Below, piece by piece: positions 1 through 9,697 of a stretch of 64,000 bases of DNA (positions within the stretch are counted from its first letter, which is position 1; each line of letters begins with the position of its first letter). Under the pieces are notes generated by a model that had not been told where the DNA came from, searched no databases, and was given only the letters and a program-made list of their open reading frames with translations. Position numbers and translations under genes: made by a program. The stretch comes from Gammaproteobacteria bacterium (ex Lamellibrachia satsuma) (GTDB lineage Bacteria > Pseudomonadota > Gammaproteobacteria > Chromatiales > Chromatiaceae): positions 2,458,001 to 2,522,000 of the forward strand of contig CP053680.1 of assembly GCA_019623805.1 (NCBI GenBank). The letters are read 5' to 3'.

Positions 1-1047
<1,047 letters not shown>

Positions 1048-1048
<1 letters not shown>

Positions 1049-2226
1049 CAGTTCGTTCCCCAGGGGGTACAGACCAGGGTGGCGTTATGGAACATTGGAT
1101 AGTCCCACTCGCCGGTGCTGCCGATTTCGCCCAGGGAAAGTGCGCCTGCAAGATGTGCTGCACCTGTCTCCTTCAGGAGATTCGTGAGTTCCTGGAGCGA
1201 TTTTTCGCCCAAGTGCATACGGCGACCGGCACAGTAGAAGGTCAGTATACTGCGGCCCCGCATGGAGCCGTTGTTTGACTGCAGGCCGGCTGCAAGATGG
1301 TTGATGCAGTCTCCTTCACCGGCTTCTGGCGCCCGCAACAGAACCAGCATGGCGTTCTCCGGCACTTCGCCGACGCAGAACAGGGAGCCGTCTTCATTCA
1401 GGGCCACCGGAATCCGTACTACCAGATCCTCGTTGGCTCGGGGGATGCCGAAGGGAAAATGCACCGCATAGTGATAGAAGTTCTCTTGGGTCAAGGCAAT
1501 CCCGTACTCCTGCTTGATGATCTCCTGATAAACTTCGAATGCCGGACGCCAGTCGATGCTGAGAATCTGGTTTCCATTGGTGGAGGTTGCACTCATGGCA
1601 TGCTTGGGAGCCGTGTAACCGTGTTCGAGCACGGTTGCATTGTGAGCCGGAATAAGCAGACACAGAACACCGTTGCCGACAACGCGGCTTTCGTCGAACA
1701 GGCAGGGCATGGGTTGGAAAGTCTCACTTCCCGCGTTGACGCCGGCATAACTCACCCGATCAGATAGCTGTAGGTAGAGTCCGTCGAGAATGCTGGCGAT
1801 ATTCGGCAGTAAACCGTCGAATATCATATATAGCGACGGTTTGGTCGTGTCGGGACCTTCATCCTCGATTGTCGGAATGAGCGCTTGGGAGATTTTTTCC
1901 TCTGGCGGGGATTGGCCGTCATTGATCTCGGGGATCAGAAAACTGGGTACCCACTCATCGAAGCGAAACAGTAATACCCCCTCCTGGAGAAATTCGTCAC
2001 CGATCAACAGGGCAGGAAAAATAGCGCCTGCGAGGGGAATGCCCCGATCACCGCAACAGCTCTGGAGTAGGTGCAGATTATCTTTTTCGCTCTCCGGCAA
2101 TAGGGCGAGTATGCCTGAATGTGGATATTCAGCGCGCCACGTTTGCAGCAGGGCCTTGAGTGGCGCCGTATTCAATGGAAGGTGTCGGATTGCGTTGTTG
2201 CTGGAATTCATGCTATCTGATTTCAT
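1048..2226 (-). CDS. FIST N/C-domain sensory protein
   Basis: 392 residues matching the FIST-N plus FIST-C architecture: a variable N-terminal half with GAIFPALL and DGLLPNIASILDGLY segments, a Gly-rich YAGVNAGSE turn, and a C-terminal half rich in AALQSNNGSM and LAGALSLGEIG-type segments. FIST proteins are proposed small-molecule (possibly amino-acid) sensors that work with kinases or cyclases. Here the stop codon overlaps the start of a PAS histidine kinase by one base, so the pair probably forms one signalling unit. A second ATG five codons in (2211) is an alternative start. The last 20 residues include the conserved EIGSTGEWDYPMFHNATL-type end of FIST-C. Confidence 0.85.
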
Positions 2227-2589
2227 CTGGACTAACGATGCCTTTTATTGCTCTGTGTCGCCTATTGACTATAGCGACAACAGCGTTAGACCCTTTAAGG
2301 GTATTATCGCAATTCCCGTACCTGTGTAATCGTAGCAGATTCCTTAAAGCCTCAAGCGAGCTTCTCAGGATGGGCTCTATATGTGCGACAGAATGCCGGG
2401 TTGTTGTGCCTGAGATATGGGTCAAGCTCATCATATGGGACCTGTCCTGATCCCCCCTTTCCCATGCTGGTCGGATCACCGGTTCGGGTCATGGAGTCAT
2501 TGATTGAATGCAAGATGGGATTACGGGTGAGAAGCTGTCTCCTCTATATTACCTTGGTGCATACGGACGTGGAGGGTGATATGAATTAA
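2227..2589. other. intergenic region without a supported gene
   Basis: About 360 bases between the FIST gene and the AIM24-type gene. Short open frames exist on both strands but have no recognisable domain or convincing ribosome site, and they look like chance. I see no strong hairpin. Confidence 0.5.
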
Positions 2590-3342
2590 TCAATCCTCAC
2601 CCTGGTTCTTGCCGCCACCTTGTGGGGCGTGTTCCAGGATCCGGTCTGCCATGCGGGAGAATGGCAGGCTTTGGATCCAGACAGTGCCGGTGCCGGTGAG
2701 GGTGGCAAGAAATATCCCTTCCCCGCCAAAGACCATCGACTTGAGTCCACCGGACATCTCAATGCTGTAGTCAATGCCATCAGTGAAGCCTACCAGGCAA
2801 CCGGTGTCGATACGCAGGGTTTCGCCGTTGAGCTGCTTTTCCACAACCGTGCCGCCGGCCTGGATGAAGGCAAGGCCGTCTCCCTCCAGTTTCTGCAGGA
2901 TGAAACCTTCGCCGCCGAACAGTCCGGTGCCCAGTTTCTTGTTGAAGGCGATCCCCAGTTTTGTGCCCAATGCGGCGCAGAGAAAAGCATCTTTTTGACA
3001 GATAATACGTCCCCCAAGTTGGGACAGATCAAGCGGCATGACGGTGCCGGGATAGGGTGCTGAAAAAGCGACGCGCTGTTTGCCTGAGCTGCCGCTGTTG
3101 GTGAAATGGGTGGTAAAGACGGACTCGCCGGTAATCATGCGCTTGCCCGCACTGAACATCTTGCCGAAGATGCCCTGATCCGGATCAGAGCCGTCCCCCA
3201 TCTTGGTTTCGAAGCTGATCTGCTGCTCCATGTAGGTCATGGAGCCGGCCTCTGCAATGACTGTCTCTTCGGGGTCGAGTTCAATCTCCACCAGCTGCAT
3301 GTCGTGGCCGATGATTTTGTAGTCGATTTCGTGGGCTTTCAT
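2590..3342 (-). CDS. AIM24 / TIGR00266 family protein
   Basis: 250 residues of the AIM24 family, a beta-rich fold related to the tryptophan RNA-binding attenuator barrel. Typical features are the N-terminal [23 protein letters not shown]-like start (split here into [13 protein letters not shown]), the Gly-rich stretch [19 protein letters not shown], and the second repeat [20 protein letters not shown] with a final RMADRI segment. The family is widespread in bacteria, and its biochemical role is not settled; stress, membrane and multimer-binding roles have been suggested. It lies about 60 bases downstream of apaH on the same strand and may be co-transcribed. Length is normal for the family. 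Confidence 0.85.
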   Translation of the reverse strand: MKAHEIDYKIIGHDMQLVEIELDPEETVIAEAGSMTYMEQQISFETKMGDGSDPDQGIFGKMFSAGKRMITGESVFTTHFTNSGSSGKQRVAFSAPYPGTVMPLDLSQLGGRIICQKDAFLCAALGTKLGIAFNKKLGTGLFGGEGFILQKLEGDGLAFIQAGGTVVEKQLNGETLRIDTGCLVGFTDGIDYSIEMSGGLKSMVFGGEGIFLATLTGTGTVWIQSLPFSRMADRILEHAPQGGGKNQGED

Positions 3343-3404
3343 GGTGGTTTCTCCCGAGGTGTTTCAAACAGGGTGTCATGGATAGGCAGCCATTGCGGCA
3401 CTGC

Positions 3405-4244
3405 TCAGTTTTTGCCGGGTTTTAGTGCGCCTGGGCATGGCAGGTGGATAGGTTTGGGCTTTTTCTTTTTGCGCAGGCGCAGTGCGGTCAGTGCTCCACC
3501 CCAGAGGCAGCCGGTGTCCAGAGACCAGATCTGGTGCGCCTCATGGTAGCCCAGTGTCGACCAGTGGCCAAAAAGGATGCGGTCGTTTCGGCTTGCCCGC
3601 TTCGGCAGCTCATACCAGGGCAAAAGCTTGCCATGCTGGGAATCGGGAGAACCCTTCTCCTGCAGGGCGAGTCTGCCGCCGGGGGTGCAGAAGCGCAAAC
3701 GGGTGAAGCTGTTGGTGATGAAACGGTGCCGCGCCATGCCGGTCAGCTTATTGGACCAGAGGTCTGGTTCATTGCCGTACATCTGCCGGCAGAATCTGCG
3801 GAAACCAGGACCCTGTATTACTGCTTCCAACTCTCTGGCCAGGGCCAGGGCCGTGGGGATGTCCCACTGTGGTGGCAGACCGGCGTGGACCATGCTGAAG
3901 TTCTGCTTGCGGCTATGGTGCATCACCGGCCGGTGCCGCAGCCAGTGAAGCAGTTCATCGCTGTCGGGAGCCTGCAGAATCTTGTCGAGGGTGCCGTGTT
4001 TGGAGTGACGTCGATTACCCTGGGAGAGTGCCAGCAGGTGCAGGTCGTGGTTGCCCAGCACTGTGATGGCCCGTTTGCCGAGGGATTTGACGAACCGCAT
4101 CACCTCCAGGGATTTTGGGCCGCGATTGACGATGTCTCCCGCCAGCCAGAGTTTGTCCTTGGATGGATTGAATTCGATGAACTCCAGCAGGCGCTGCAGT
4201 TCATCGTAACAACCCTGTATGTCGCCAATGGCGTAGGTGGCCAA
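3405..4244 (-). CDS. apaH: symmetrical bis(5'-nucleosyl)-tetraphosphatase ApaH
   Basis: 279 residues, the usual size. ApaH splits diadenosine tetraphosphate into two ADP and also removes Np4 caps from RNA, so it affects stress and RNA turnover. The metallophosphatase motifs are visible in order: GDIQGCYDEL at the N terminus, GDIVNRGP at about residue 38, and GNHDLHLLAL at about 65, supplying the metal-binding Asp, His and Asn residues. The C terminus contains the family motif FGHWSTLGY and a basic tail KKKKPKPIH. It forms a minus-strand group with apaG and a DUF2238 gene between them, a variation on the usual adjacent apaG-apaH pair. Confidence 0.95.
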   Translation of the reverse strand: MATYAIGDIQGCYDELQRLLEFIEFNPSKDKLWLAGDIVNRGPKSLEVMRFVKSLGKRAITVLGNHDLHLLALSQGNRRHSKHGTLDKILQAPDSDELLHWLRHRPVMHHSRKQNFSMVHAGLPPQWDIPTALALARELEAVIQGPGFRRFCRQMYGNEPDLWSNKLTGMARHRFITNSFTRLRFCTPGGRLALQEKGSPDSQHGKLLPWYELPKRASRNDRILFGHWSTLGYHEAHQIWSLDTGCLWGGALTALRLRKKKKPKPIHLPCPGALKPGKN

Positions 4245-4260
4245 TTAGGATACCTCCATT

Positions 4261-4893
4261 CTACTGCCTGTTAACGCTGAGCAGATTTGCCAGCGACCGG
4301 TCGTGGACCCGCTGCAACAGCAGCAGCGCCATGATAGCGCCGATCAGTGCCAGAAACATATCTGTCTGGGTATCCCAGGGATCGCCCTGGGTGCCGAGGA
4401 AGGCTTCCGCCGCCTCACCGCTTGCCAACGCCACCCACCATTCGATCAGTTCATAGAATGCACTGAAGGCGAGGCAGATACTGATCACTATGAAGGCGAG
4501 CCAACGGCCTGCTTGTAACGACGAGCGGCGCAGCAGGATCTCTCTGGCCAGGATGGCAGGAATAAAACCCTGTGCAAAGTGGCCGATGCGATCATAGTGG
4601 TTGCGGGAGAGATCGAGGCTGTCGCGCAGCGTGTTGAAAAGCGGAACCTCTGCGTAGGTGTAGTAACCACCGATCATGAGAATGACGGCGTGCAGAGCAA
4701 GCAGACGATAGAGCAGGGGCGTGAGGGGAAAACGTTGCCAGGTAATCGTCAGCAGCACCAGCCCGATCATTACCGGCACTGTTTCCAGCAGCCAGGTCAG
4801 ACGGTCTGCAACGGGATCAAGACCGCTGAGGAAAAGGATCAGCAGAATGCCTGCTCCCAACACCAATGGTTCGTGTTGGAAAGATGTTCTCAT
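4261..4893 (-). CDS. DUF2238 (YjdF-like) inner-membrane protein
   Basis: 210 residues with about six hydrophobic helices. The family signature is seen in YDRIGHFAQGFIPAILAREIL near residue 100-120 and AFYELIEWWVAL near 150, followed by GDPWDTQTDMFLALIGA. Members are integral membrane proteins of unknown function. The gene lies between apaG (10 bases upstream) and apaH (17 bases downstream), so it should be in one transcript with them. I cannot assign a substrate. Confidence 0.85.
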   Translation of the reverse strand: MRTSFQHEPLVLGAGILLILFLSGLDPVADRLTWLLETVPVMIGLVLLTITWQRFPLTPLLYRLLALHAVILMIGGYYTYAEVPLFNTLRDSLDLSRNHYDRIGHFAQGFIPAILAREILLRRSSLQAGRWLAFIVISICLAFSAFYELIEWWVALASGEAAEAFLGTQGDPWDTQTDMFLALIGAIMALLLLQRVHDRSLANLLSVNRQ

Positions 4894-4902
4894 AAGCGGT
4901 TC

Positions 4903-5313
4903 CTAGTGCAGACTGCCAGGCCTGGCCAGAGAAAATGGGGGGATGGTCGCATCGAAGTGGTTGCCCTGACTATCCACCATGTCGTAGCTGCCCTGCATAC
5001 TGCCTGCCGGAGTGTCGAGTATGGTGCCGCTGGTGTAGCGGAAAGACTCGCCGGGGCCGAGACGGGGCTGTTCGCCAACCACTCCCTCACCGCGTACCTC
5101 CTGCACCTTGCCGTTGGCATCGCTGATGACCCAGTGCCGGTTCAGCAGACGTGCCGTCTCGGTACCATCGTTGCGGATGGTAATAGTGTAGGAGAAGACG
5201 TAACGGTTTGTCCTGGGGGTGGATTGGGACTCGACATACTCTGTCTCAACCTGGATGCCAATCTGGTGTGGATTCTTTTGAGTCATCAATTCTGCTGGTT
5301 TCATTTGGGGCAC
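4903..5313 (-). CDS. apaG: ApaG
   Basis: 136 residues covering the single fibronectin-III-like ApaG domain. Recognised by VETEYVESQSTP, YVFSYTITIRNDG, LLNRHWVISDANG and GVVGEQPRLGPGESFRYTSG, with the ending GSYDMVD. ApaG is linked genetically to cobalt and magnesium handling and binds nucleotides or pyrophosphate in some homologues; its precise activity is unsettled. The usual start is the second methionine (MTQKNPH, 5286), which gives the standard length, so the first nine residues may be untranslated. It leads the minus-strand apaG-DUF2238-apaH group. Confidence 0.93.
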   Translation of the reverse strand: MPQMKPAELMTQKNPHQIGIQVETEYVESQSTPRTNRYVFSYTITIRNDGTETARLLNRHWVISDANGKVQEVRGEGVVGEQPRLGPGESFRYTSGTILDTPAGSMQGSYDMVDSQGNHFDATIPPFSLARPGSLH

Positions 5314-5407
5314 AAAGGCGGGTAATTCAGCCAGTGTACAGTAGTGGAATCAAGATTATTGGCGTCTGGCCGATTACCTATTATAAATGGATTACAGGGT
5401 GTTTGTG

Positions 5408-5878
5408 ATGTGCAAAACGACTTTTTTTGTCCTGTTCTTTCTGCTGGTGTCCCCGGTTTTTGCGGTAGATCAGGCACAAGAGCTGGTGGCAGCCGCGATG
5501 AGTGGCCGGGTGGAGACGCTGCGTGACCTGCTGGCGCAGGGCGCAGATGCCAACAGCAAAAATGCAGCTGGTCGGCCAGCCCTGCTGTTGGCAGCTTTCA
5601 ACGGGAACCTGCACAGTGTCCGTGCACTCGTGAGCGCGGGGGCGGATGTCGATCTCGTTGACGCCAAGGGAGCCACTGCACTGATGCAGGCGGCCTCCTT
5701 CAACCACCCGAAGGTGGTTACCCTGCTGATCCAGGCGGGATCGGATGTGAATGCCAAGGACCAGGGCGGAAATACGGCTTTGAGTCTTGCCGGCAGGGGG
5801 GGGCATGGGGAGATGGTGAAGATGCTCACCGCAGCTGGCGCCGTCGAGGCCGCTGAAGAGAAGGGTGAAGAGAAATAG
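5408..5878 (+). CDS. exported ankyrin-repeat protein
   Basis: 156 residues from the ATG at 5408. I prefer this start because it opens a clean signal peptide (MCKTTFFVLFFLLVSPVFA); an in-frame ATG lies at 5387. Four ankyrin repeats follow from about residue 20: AQELVAAAMSGRVETLRDLL, then repeats beginning NAAGRPALLLAAFNG, DAKGATALMQAASFNH and DQGGNTALSLAGRGG. Small periplasmic ankyrin proteins are often protein-interaction modules, sometimes in oxidative stress defence with catalase, but no such partner is adjacent. It is divergent from apaG across a gap of about 90 bases. Confidence 0.85.
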   Translation: MCKTTFFVLFFLLVSPVFAVDQAQELVAAAMSGRVETLRDLLAQGADANSKNAAGRPALLLAAFNGNLHSVRALVSAGADVDLVDAKGATALMQAASFNHPKVVTLLIQAGSDVNAKDQGGNTALSLAGRGGHGEMVKMLTAAGAVEAAEEKGEEK

Positions 5879-6052
5879 TAGACCCCTTGTGACTTCCAGG
5901 AGTGTGAACTGGAACCATAACCGACTGTTTTTACTTCACACTTTAAACAAAGACTGTCGCCGTTCTATGGTGAATGTGACCGATTTCAAAGCGGCTGTCT
6001 ACAGACTGAACCATGCTTCGGTCAAGGCAAATGGTGTTTCAGGAATTTCGTC

Positions 6053-6217
6053 ATGCAAATACAACATCCTCATCGAAAACCCGATTTCTTCTTCGTGCTG
6101 GTCATGTTGGTCCTGCTCGGAGTCACTTCGAGCATCGCCGTGCAGATGCGTGCGGCGGATACGCCGGAGATCACGGCTGCACCGGTGGCGTCCGGGTTTA
6201 ACCTGAATCGGGGATAG
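6053..6217 (+). CDS. 54-residue single-helix membrane peptide (hypothetical)
   Basis: A short frame beginning MQIQHPHRKPDFFFVLVML. The basic N terminus (HPHRK) is followed by about 20 hydrophobic residues and a polar C-terminal tail ending in NLNRG. This is the pattern of a small type-II membrane protein. An AGGAA sequence lies eight bases before the ATG. The gene sits upstream of, and in the same direction as, the Gfo/Idh oxidoreductase. I know no family for it. The case rests on the helix, the ribosome site and the otherwise empty gap. Confidence 0.5.
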   Translation: MQIQHPHRKPDFFFVLVMLVLLGVTSSIAVQMRAADTPEITAAPVASGFNLNRG

Positions 6218-6288
6218 CCCCGTTTTCTGACAAGTTTTCTCTCTGATGTGGTAGATTGCCGCCTGTTTGGAAAACAGGGTTACAGACG

Positions 6289-7230
6289 ATGGCGGAAAAG
6301 AGACGTGTTGGCGTAGTAGGGGTGGGTTATCTTGGGCGTTTTCATGCCCTCATCTACTCCAGAATGAGTGACGTGGAACTGGTTGGCGTGGTGGATACCG
6401 ATCAGGAGACGGCTGATCGGGTGGCGCAAGAGGCCGGATGTGCCGCCTATACCGATTTTCACGAGCTGCTGGATAAGGTCGATGCGGTCAGCATCGTGGT
6501 TCCCACCTCCCTGCACCTGGACGTTGCCCGTCCCTTCCTTGAAAAAGGCATCCACATGTTGTTGGAGAAGCCGATAGCATCTACTGTCGAGGCGGGAGAA
6601 AAAATTGTGGCCTTGGCAAAGGCCTCTGGATCAGTGCTGCAGATCGGCCATCTGGAGCGTTTCAATGCAGGCGTCATGAAGCTTGCGGAGCGGATCAAGA
6701 CGCCCCGTTTCATCGAGGCCCACCGCATGGGTGAGTTCGTTGCTCGTGCAACCGATGTCGATGTGGTCTCCGATCTGATGATTCACGATATCGACATCAT
6801 CCTCTCGCTGGTGGGATCGGAGATCACCTCCATTGCAGCAGTCGGCACCCCGGTACTGACATCCCATGTGGATATAGCCAACGCCCGGCTTGAGTTTGCC
6901 AACGGCACCGTCGCAAATATCATAGCCAGTCGGGTTTCAGATAAGACGACGCGCCGTATCCGGGTGTTCGAGGAGAACCGTTACGAATCTCTCGACTTCA
7001 TCGCGCAGACCATCGATACCGCCTATCCACGACCACAGCCTGGCGAGGAGTGGCCTGAGATTGTCTCTGAGCGTCTGCAGGTGGAGCCGGTGAAACCGCT
7101 CGACACCGAGCTGCAGGCCTTTATCGATTGCATCAACAGTGACGAAGCGCCGCTGGTGGATGGGGAAGTCGGCCAAAAGGCGCTGGAAGTGGCGATGCAG
7201 GTGAAGGCGAAGATTCTGCAGCCGGGGTGA
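6289..7230 (+). CDS. Gfo/Idh/MocA-family NAD(P)-dependent oxidoreductase
   Basis: 313 residues from the ATG at 6289; an upstream in-frame start at 6256 would add 11 unlikely residues. The N-terminal Rossmann fold shows GVVGVGYLGRFHALIY, and the family motif EKPIAST stands near residue 95, where the Lys is part of the active site. The C-terminal half contains the typical HDIDIILSLVG helix and a beta-sheet domain. Family members oxidise or reduce sugar hydroxyls. Some close relatives are UDP-GlcNAc 3-dehydrogenases of the GnnA type in lipid A synthesis, which would suit a site near lptD, but no GnnB-like aminotransferase is adjacent, so the substrate remains open. Confidence 0.85.
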   Translation: MAEKRRVGVVGVGYLGRFHALIYSRMSDVELVGVVDTDQETADRVAQEAGCAAYTDFHELLDKVDAVSIVVPTSLHLDVARPFLEKGIHMLLEKPIASTVEAGEKIVALAKASGSVLQIGHLERFNAGVMKLAERIKTPRFIEAHRMGEFVARATDVDVVSDLMIHDIDIILSLVGSEITSIAAVGTPVLTSHVDIANARLEFANGTVANIIASRVSDKTTRRIRVFEENRYESLDFIAQTIDTAYPRPQPGEEWPEIVSERLQVEPVKPLDTELQAFIDCINSDEAPLVDGEVGQKALEVAMQVKAKILQPG

Positions 7231-7297
7231 TCCTCCTGTTTGCAGACGCTGTGTTTCTGGTTTTGCCGGTGATTGTTATCCGCAAATGAAGTAGGTC

Positions 7298-7388
7298 TTG
7301 TCATCTCGACCGCAGGGAGAGATCCCAGTCCGGTTTGCAATCAACGAACTACGTAGTAGGAGATTTCTCCCTACGGTCGAAATGACAG
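7298..7388. repeat. palindromic intergenic element, copy A
   Basis: Left arm TTGTCATCTCGACCGCAGGG and right arm ending CTACGGTCGAAATGACAG are inverted complements around a loop of about 35 bases. It fills the gap between the oxidoreductase and pdxA ends (convergent genes). Related copies lie at 23404, 29325 and 52426. Confidence 0.8.
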
Positions 7389-7410
7389 TTAATTAGTTGG
7401 GGCACGGCTC

Positions 7411-8388
7411 CTACACCCTGCGTTTTGCCTCAACCATCTTCCCGGCCATGGCAACAGCCGCATGCAGGCTGCCGATACCTGCCTGACCGCTCCCCGCCAG
7501 ATCGAGAGCAGTGCCGTGATCCACGGAGGTGCGGATGATGGGCAGGCCAAGTGTGACGTTGACCGCCCTGCCGAAGCCCAGGTGTTTGAGCACCGGCAGG
7601 CCCTGGTCGTGATACATGGCGAGCACGGCGTCTGCCTGTTGCAGATACTTGGGTGTGAAGAGGGTGTCGGCGGGCAGCGGTCCGGTAAGGTTTATGCCTC
7701 CCTGCCGCAGCCGCTCAAGGGTCGGCTCGATGATCTCTATCTCCTCCCGTCCAAGGTGGCCGCCCTCCCCGGCATGGGGGTTGAGGCCGCAGACCTGTAT
7801 CCGGGGATCTGTCAGGTCAAAGTGCCGGCGCAGGTCGTAATCCAGAATACGGATGACCCGCTCGAGCCGTTGGGGAGTGATCTGTTGGCTGACCTCGCTC
7901 AGTGGCAGGTGGGTGGTGACGAGAGCTACCCGCAGACCTTTGGTTGCAAGCATCATCACCGGGTGTGCCTGGGTGAGTTCAGCGAGAAATTCAGTATGTC
8001 CGGTGAATGTGTGTCCGGCATCATTGATGATGCCTTTATGCACCGGGCCGGTGACCAGTGCATCGAAGTTGCCGTTCAGGCACCCTTCGGTTGCCTGGCG
8101 CAGGGTGTCGAGAACATAATCGGCGTTGGCGGGATTGAGTCTGCCGCACTGCGCTTCGGCAGCGAGTGGAACCGGCAGGATCCGGAGACTGCCTGGTTCG
8201 GCTTCTGCGGCATCAAAGGGGATCAGCGTCAGTGGCAGCTCCAGTTGTTCGGCGCGGCGCTCCAGCAGTCCAGGATCGGCGATGACGACAACCGGGGCAG
8301 CCAGCGGCCCCTGGGCCAACATTACGCATAGATCCGGCCCGACCCCGGCGGGTTCGCCGGGGGTCAGGGCGATGCGTAACGCCGTCAA
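7411..8388 (-). CDS. pdxA: 4-hydroxythreonine-4-phosphate dehydrogenase PdxA
   Basis: 325 residues, normal length. PdxA oxidises 4-phosphohydroxy-L-threonine with NAD, giving the precursor that PdxJ condenses into pyridoxine 5'-phosphate (vitamin B6 synthesis, cytosol). The opening [14 protein letters not shown] is diagnostic. Metal and substrate residues lie in [40 protein letters not shown] and [16 protein letters not shown]. The ATG overlaps the end of surA by four bases, so translation is probably coupled. In many gammaproteobacteria rsmA (ksgA) follows; here the strand ends with a palindromic repeat instead. Confidence 0.96.
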   Translation of the reverse strand: MTALRIALTPGEPAGVGPDLCVMLAQGPLAAPVVVIADPGLLERRAEQLELPLTLIPFDAAEAEPGSLRILPVPLAAEAQCGRLNPANADYVLDTLRQATEGCLNGNFDALVTGPVHKGIINDAGHTFTGHTEFLAELTQAHPVMMLATKGLRVALVTTHLPLSEVSQQITPQRLERVIRILDYDLRRHFDLTDPRIQVCGLNPHAGEGGHLGREEIEIIEPTLERLRQGGINLTGPLPADTLFTPKYLQQADAVLAMYHDQGLPVLKHLGFGRAVNVTLGLPIIRTSVDHGTALDLAGSGQAGIGSLHAAVAMAGKMVEAKRRV

Positions 8389-9692
8389 CCCGGTTCCTGC
8401 TCCAGATGTATCTCTACGTAGGCCTCGTCGCGAAGGCGGCGTAACCAGAGGTCGGTGGCCTCTTCCGCCTTTTGCTTGCGGATCGCCTTGCGTGCGTTGG
8501 TGCGCACCACCTTTTCGGTGTTGTCGTGTTCGCGACGCTCCAACACCTGCACTATGTGCCAGCCGAATTGAGTCTGAAAAGGGTGGCTGATCCCGCCGGG
8601 TTCCAGGGTGTCCATCTGCTGTTCAAATTGCGGCACCATGTCACCGGGGCTGGTCCATCCCAGGTCGCCGCCCTTGATGGCGGATGCCTTGTCATCGGAA
8701 TGAGAGCGTGCCAGCGTACTGAAGTCTTCCGCGTTCTCCAGGCGGGTTCGCAGGGTCTCAAGGCTGTGGCGCGCCTCGGAATCCGAGACGATTTCATTGG
8801 TATTGACCAGGATGTGGCGGGCGTGTGTCTGGGTGATCAGATGGCGTTTGGCACCTTTTGTTTCCACCAGTTTGACGATGTGAAAACCGGAGGCGTTGCG
8901 TATCGGATCACTGATATCCCCCGACTCCATATTATCCACCACCTGAGTGAAGATGGAGGGAACACGGGCCGCTTCGATCCAGCCCAGGTCACCGCCTTCC
9001 AGTGCCTGACGTCCATCGGATTCCCGCACAGCCGCCTCGCCGAAGTCGGCACCTTCCCGCAGCTGAACGACCAGATCTTCCGACCGTTTTTTTGCCGCCT
9101 GGACATCTTCCGGTGCAGCGCCTTCCGGGGTGGCAATAAGGATATGCTGCAGAAGCAGGGCGGAGCGTTGTCGGTTTCCCCCGGCTTCGCGGGCCAGAAA
9201 GTTGCGGATGTCCTGGTCGGTGACCACGATACGATTGATCACCTCCTTCTGCTTCAGCCGGTTGATGATGATGTCTCGGCGCAGTTTCTCGCGGAAAAGG
9301 GTGAAATTGATGCCGTCCGACTCAAGGGTCTCTCTGAGTTCACCCAGGGTGATGTTGTTGCGTTTGGCGATGTTGGAAATGGTTTTCGACAGGGTGGCGT
9401 CATCAACGCTGACGCCGAGTTGCTTTGCTGCCTGCATCTGCAGACGCTTGCTTATCATGCGCTCCAACACCTGCCGCTCCAGGATATTCCGCGCCGGCAG
9501 GCCAGTGCCTTTCTCCAGCAGTTGGGTAGCGAGTTCGTGAGTGCTGCTGTCGAGTTCGCTGCGGGCGATAATGTCTTCGTTCACCACGGCCACGATTTGG
9601 TCGAGTGCCTCGACGGCGGCGCTGAGTGGCAGTGTGCTTAAGAGCAACAACAGGATGGCCAGTAGTTGCAGGGGTCTAAGGGATGACTGCAT
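8385..9692 (-). CDS. surA: periplasmic chaperone / peptidyl-prolyl isomerase SurA
   Basis: 435 residues with an N-terminal signal sequence ([20 protein letters not shown]), the SurA N-domain containing [13 protein letters not shown], and two parvulin domains at about 175-275 and 285-385. Both parvulin units end in the family phrases GFHIVKLVE and GWHIVQVLE. SurA carries unfolded outer-membrane proteins across the periplasm to the Bam machine; LptD, encoded five bases upstream, is one of its best known clients. Order lptD-surA-pdxA is conserved in the class. Confidence 0.96.
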   Translation of the reverse strand: MQSSLRPLQLLAILLLLLSTLPLSAAVEALDQIVAVVNEDIIARSELDSSTHELATQLLEKGTGLPARNILERQVLERMISKRLQMQAAKQLGVSVDDATLSKTISNIAKRNNITLGELRETLESDGINFTLFREKLRRDIIINRLKQKEVINRIVVTDQDIRNFLAREAGGNRQRSALLLQHILIATPEGAAPEDVQAAKKRSEDLVVQLREGADFGEAAVRESDGRQALEGGDLGWIEAARVPSIFTQVVDNMESGDISDPIRNASGFHIVKLVETKGAKRHLITQTHARHILVNTNEIVSDSEARHSLETLRTRLENAEDFSTLARSHSDDKASAIKGGDLGWTSPGDMVPQFEQQMDTLEPGGISHPFQTQFGWHIVQVLERREHDNTEKVVRTNARKAIRKQKAEEATDLWLRRLRDEAYVEIHLEQEPG

Positions 9693-9697
9693 GAAAT

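Noticed and set aside
2383-2589. Small frames in the gap upstream of the FIST gene
   Set aside because: No domain or signal; both strands have similar chance frames.
3444-4274. Plus-strand frame opposite apaH
   Set aside because: Shadow; ApaH motifs on the minus strand are unambiguous.
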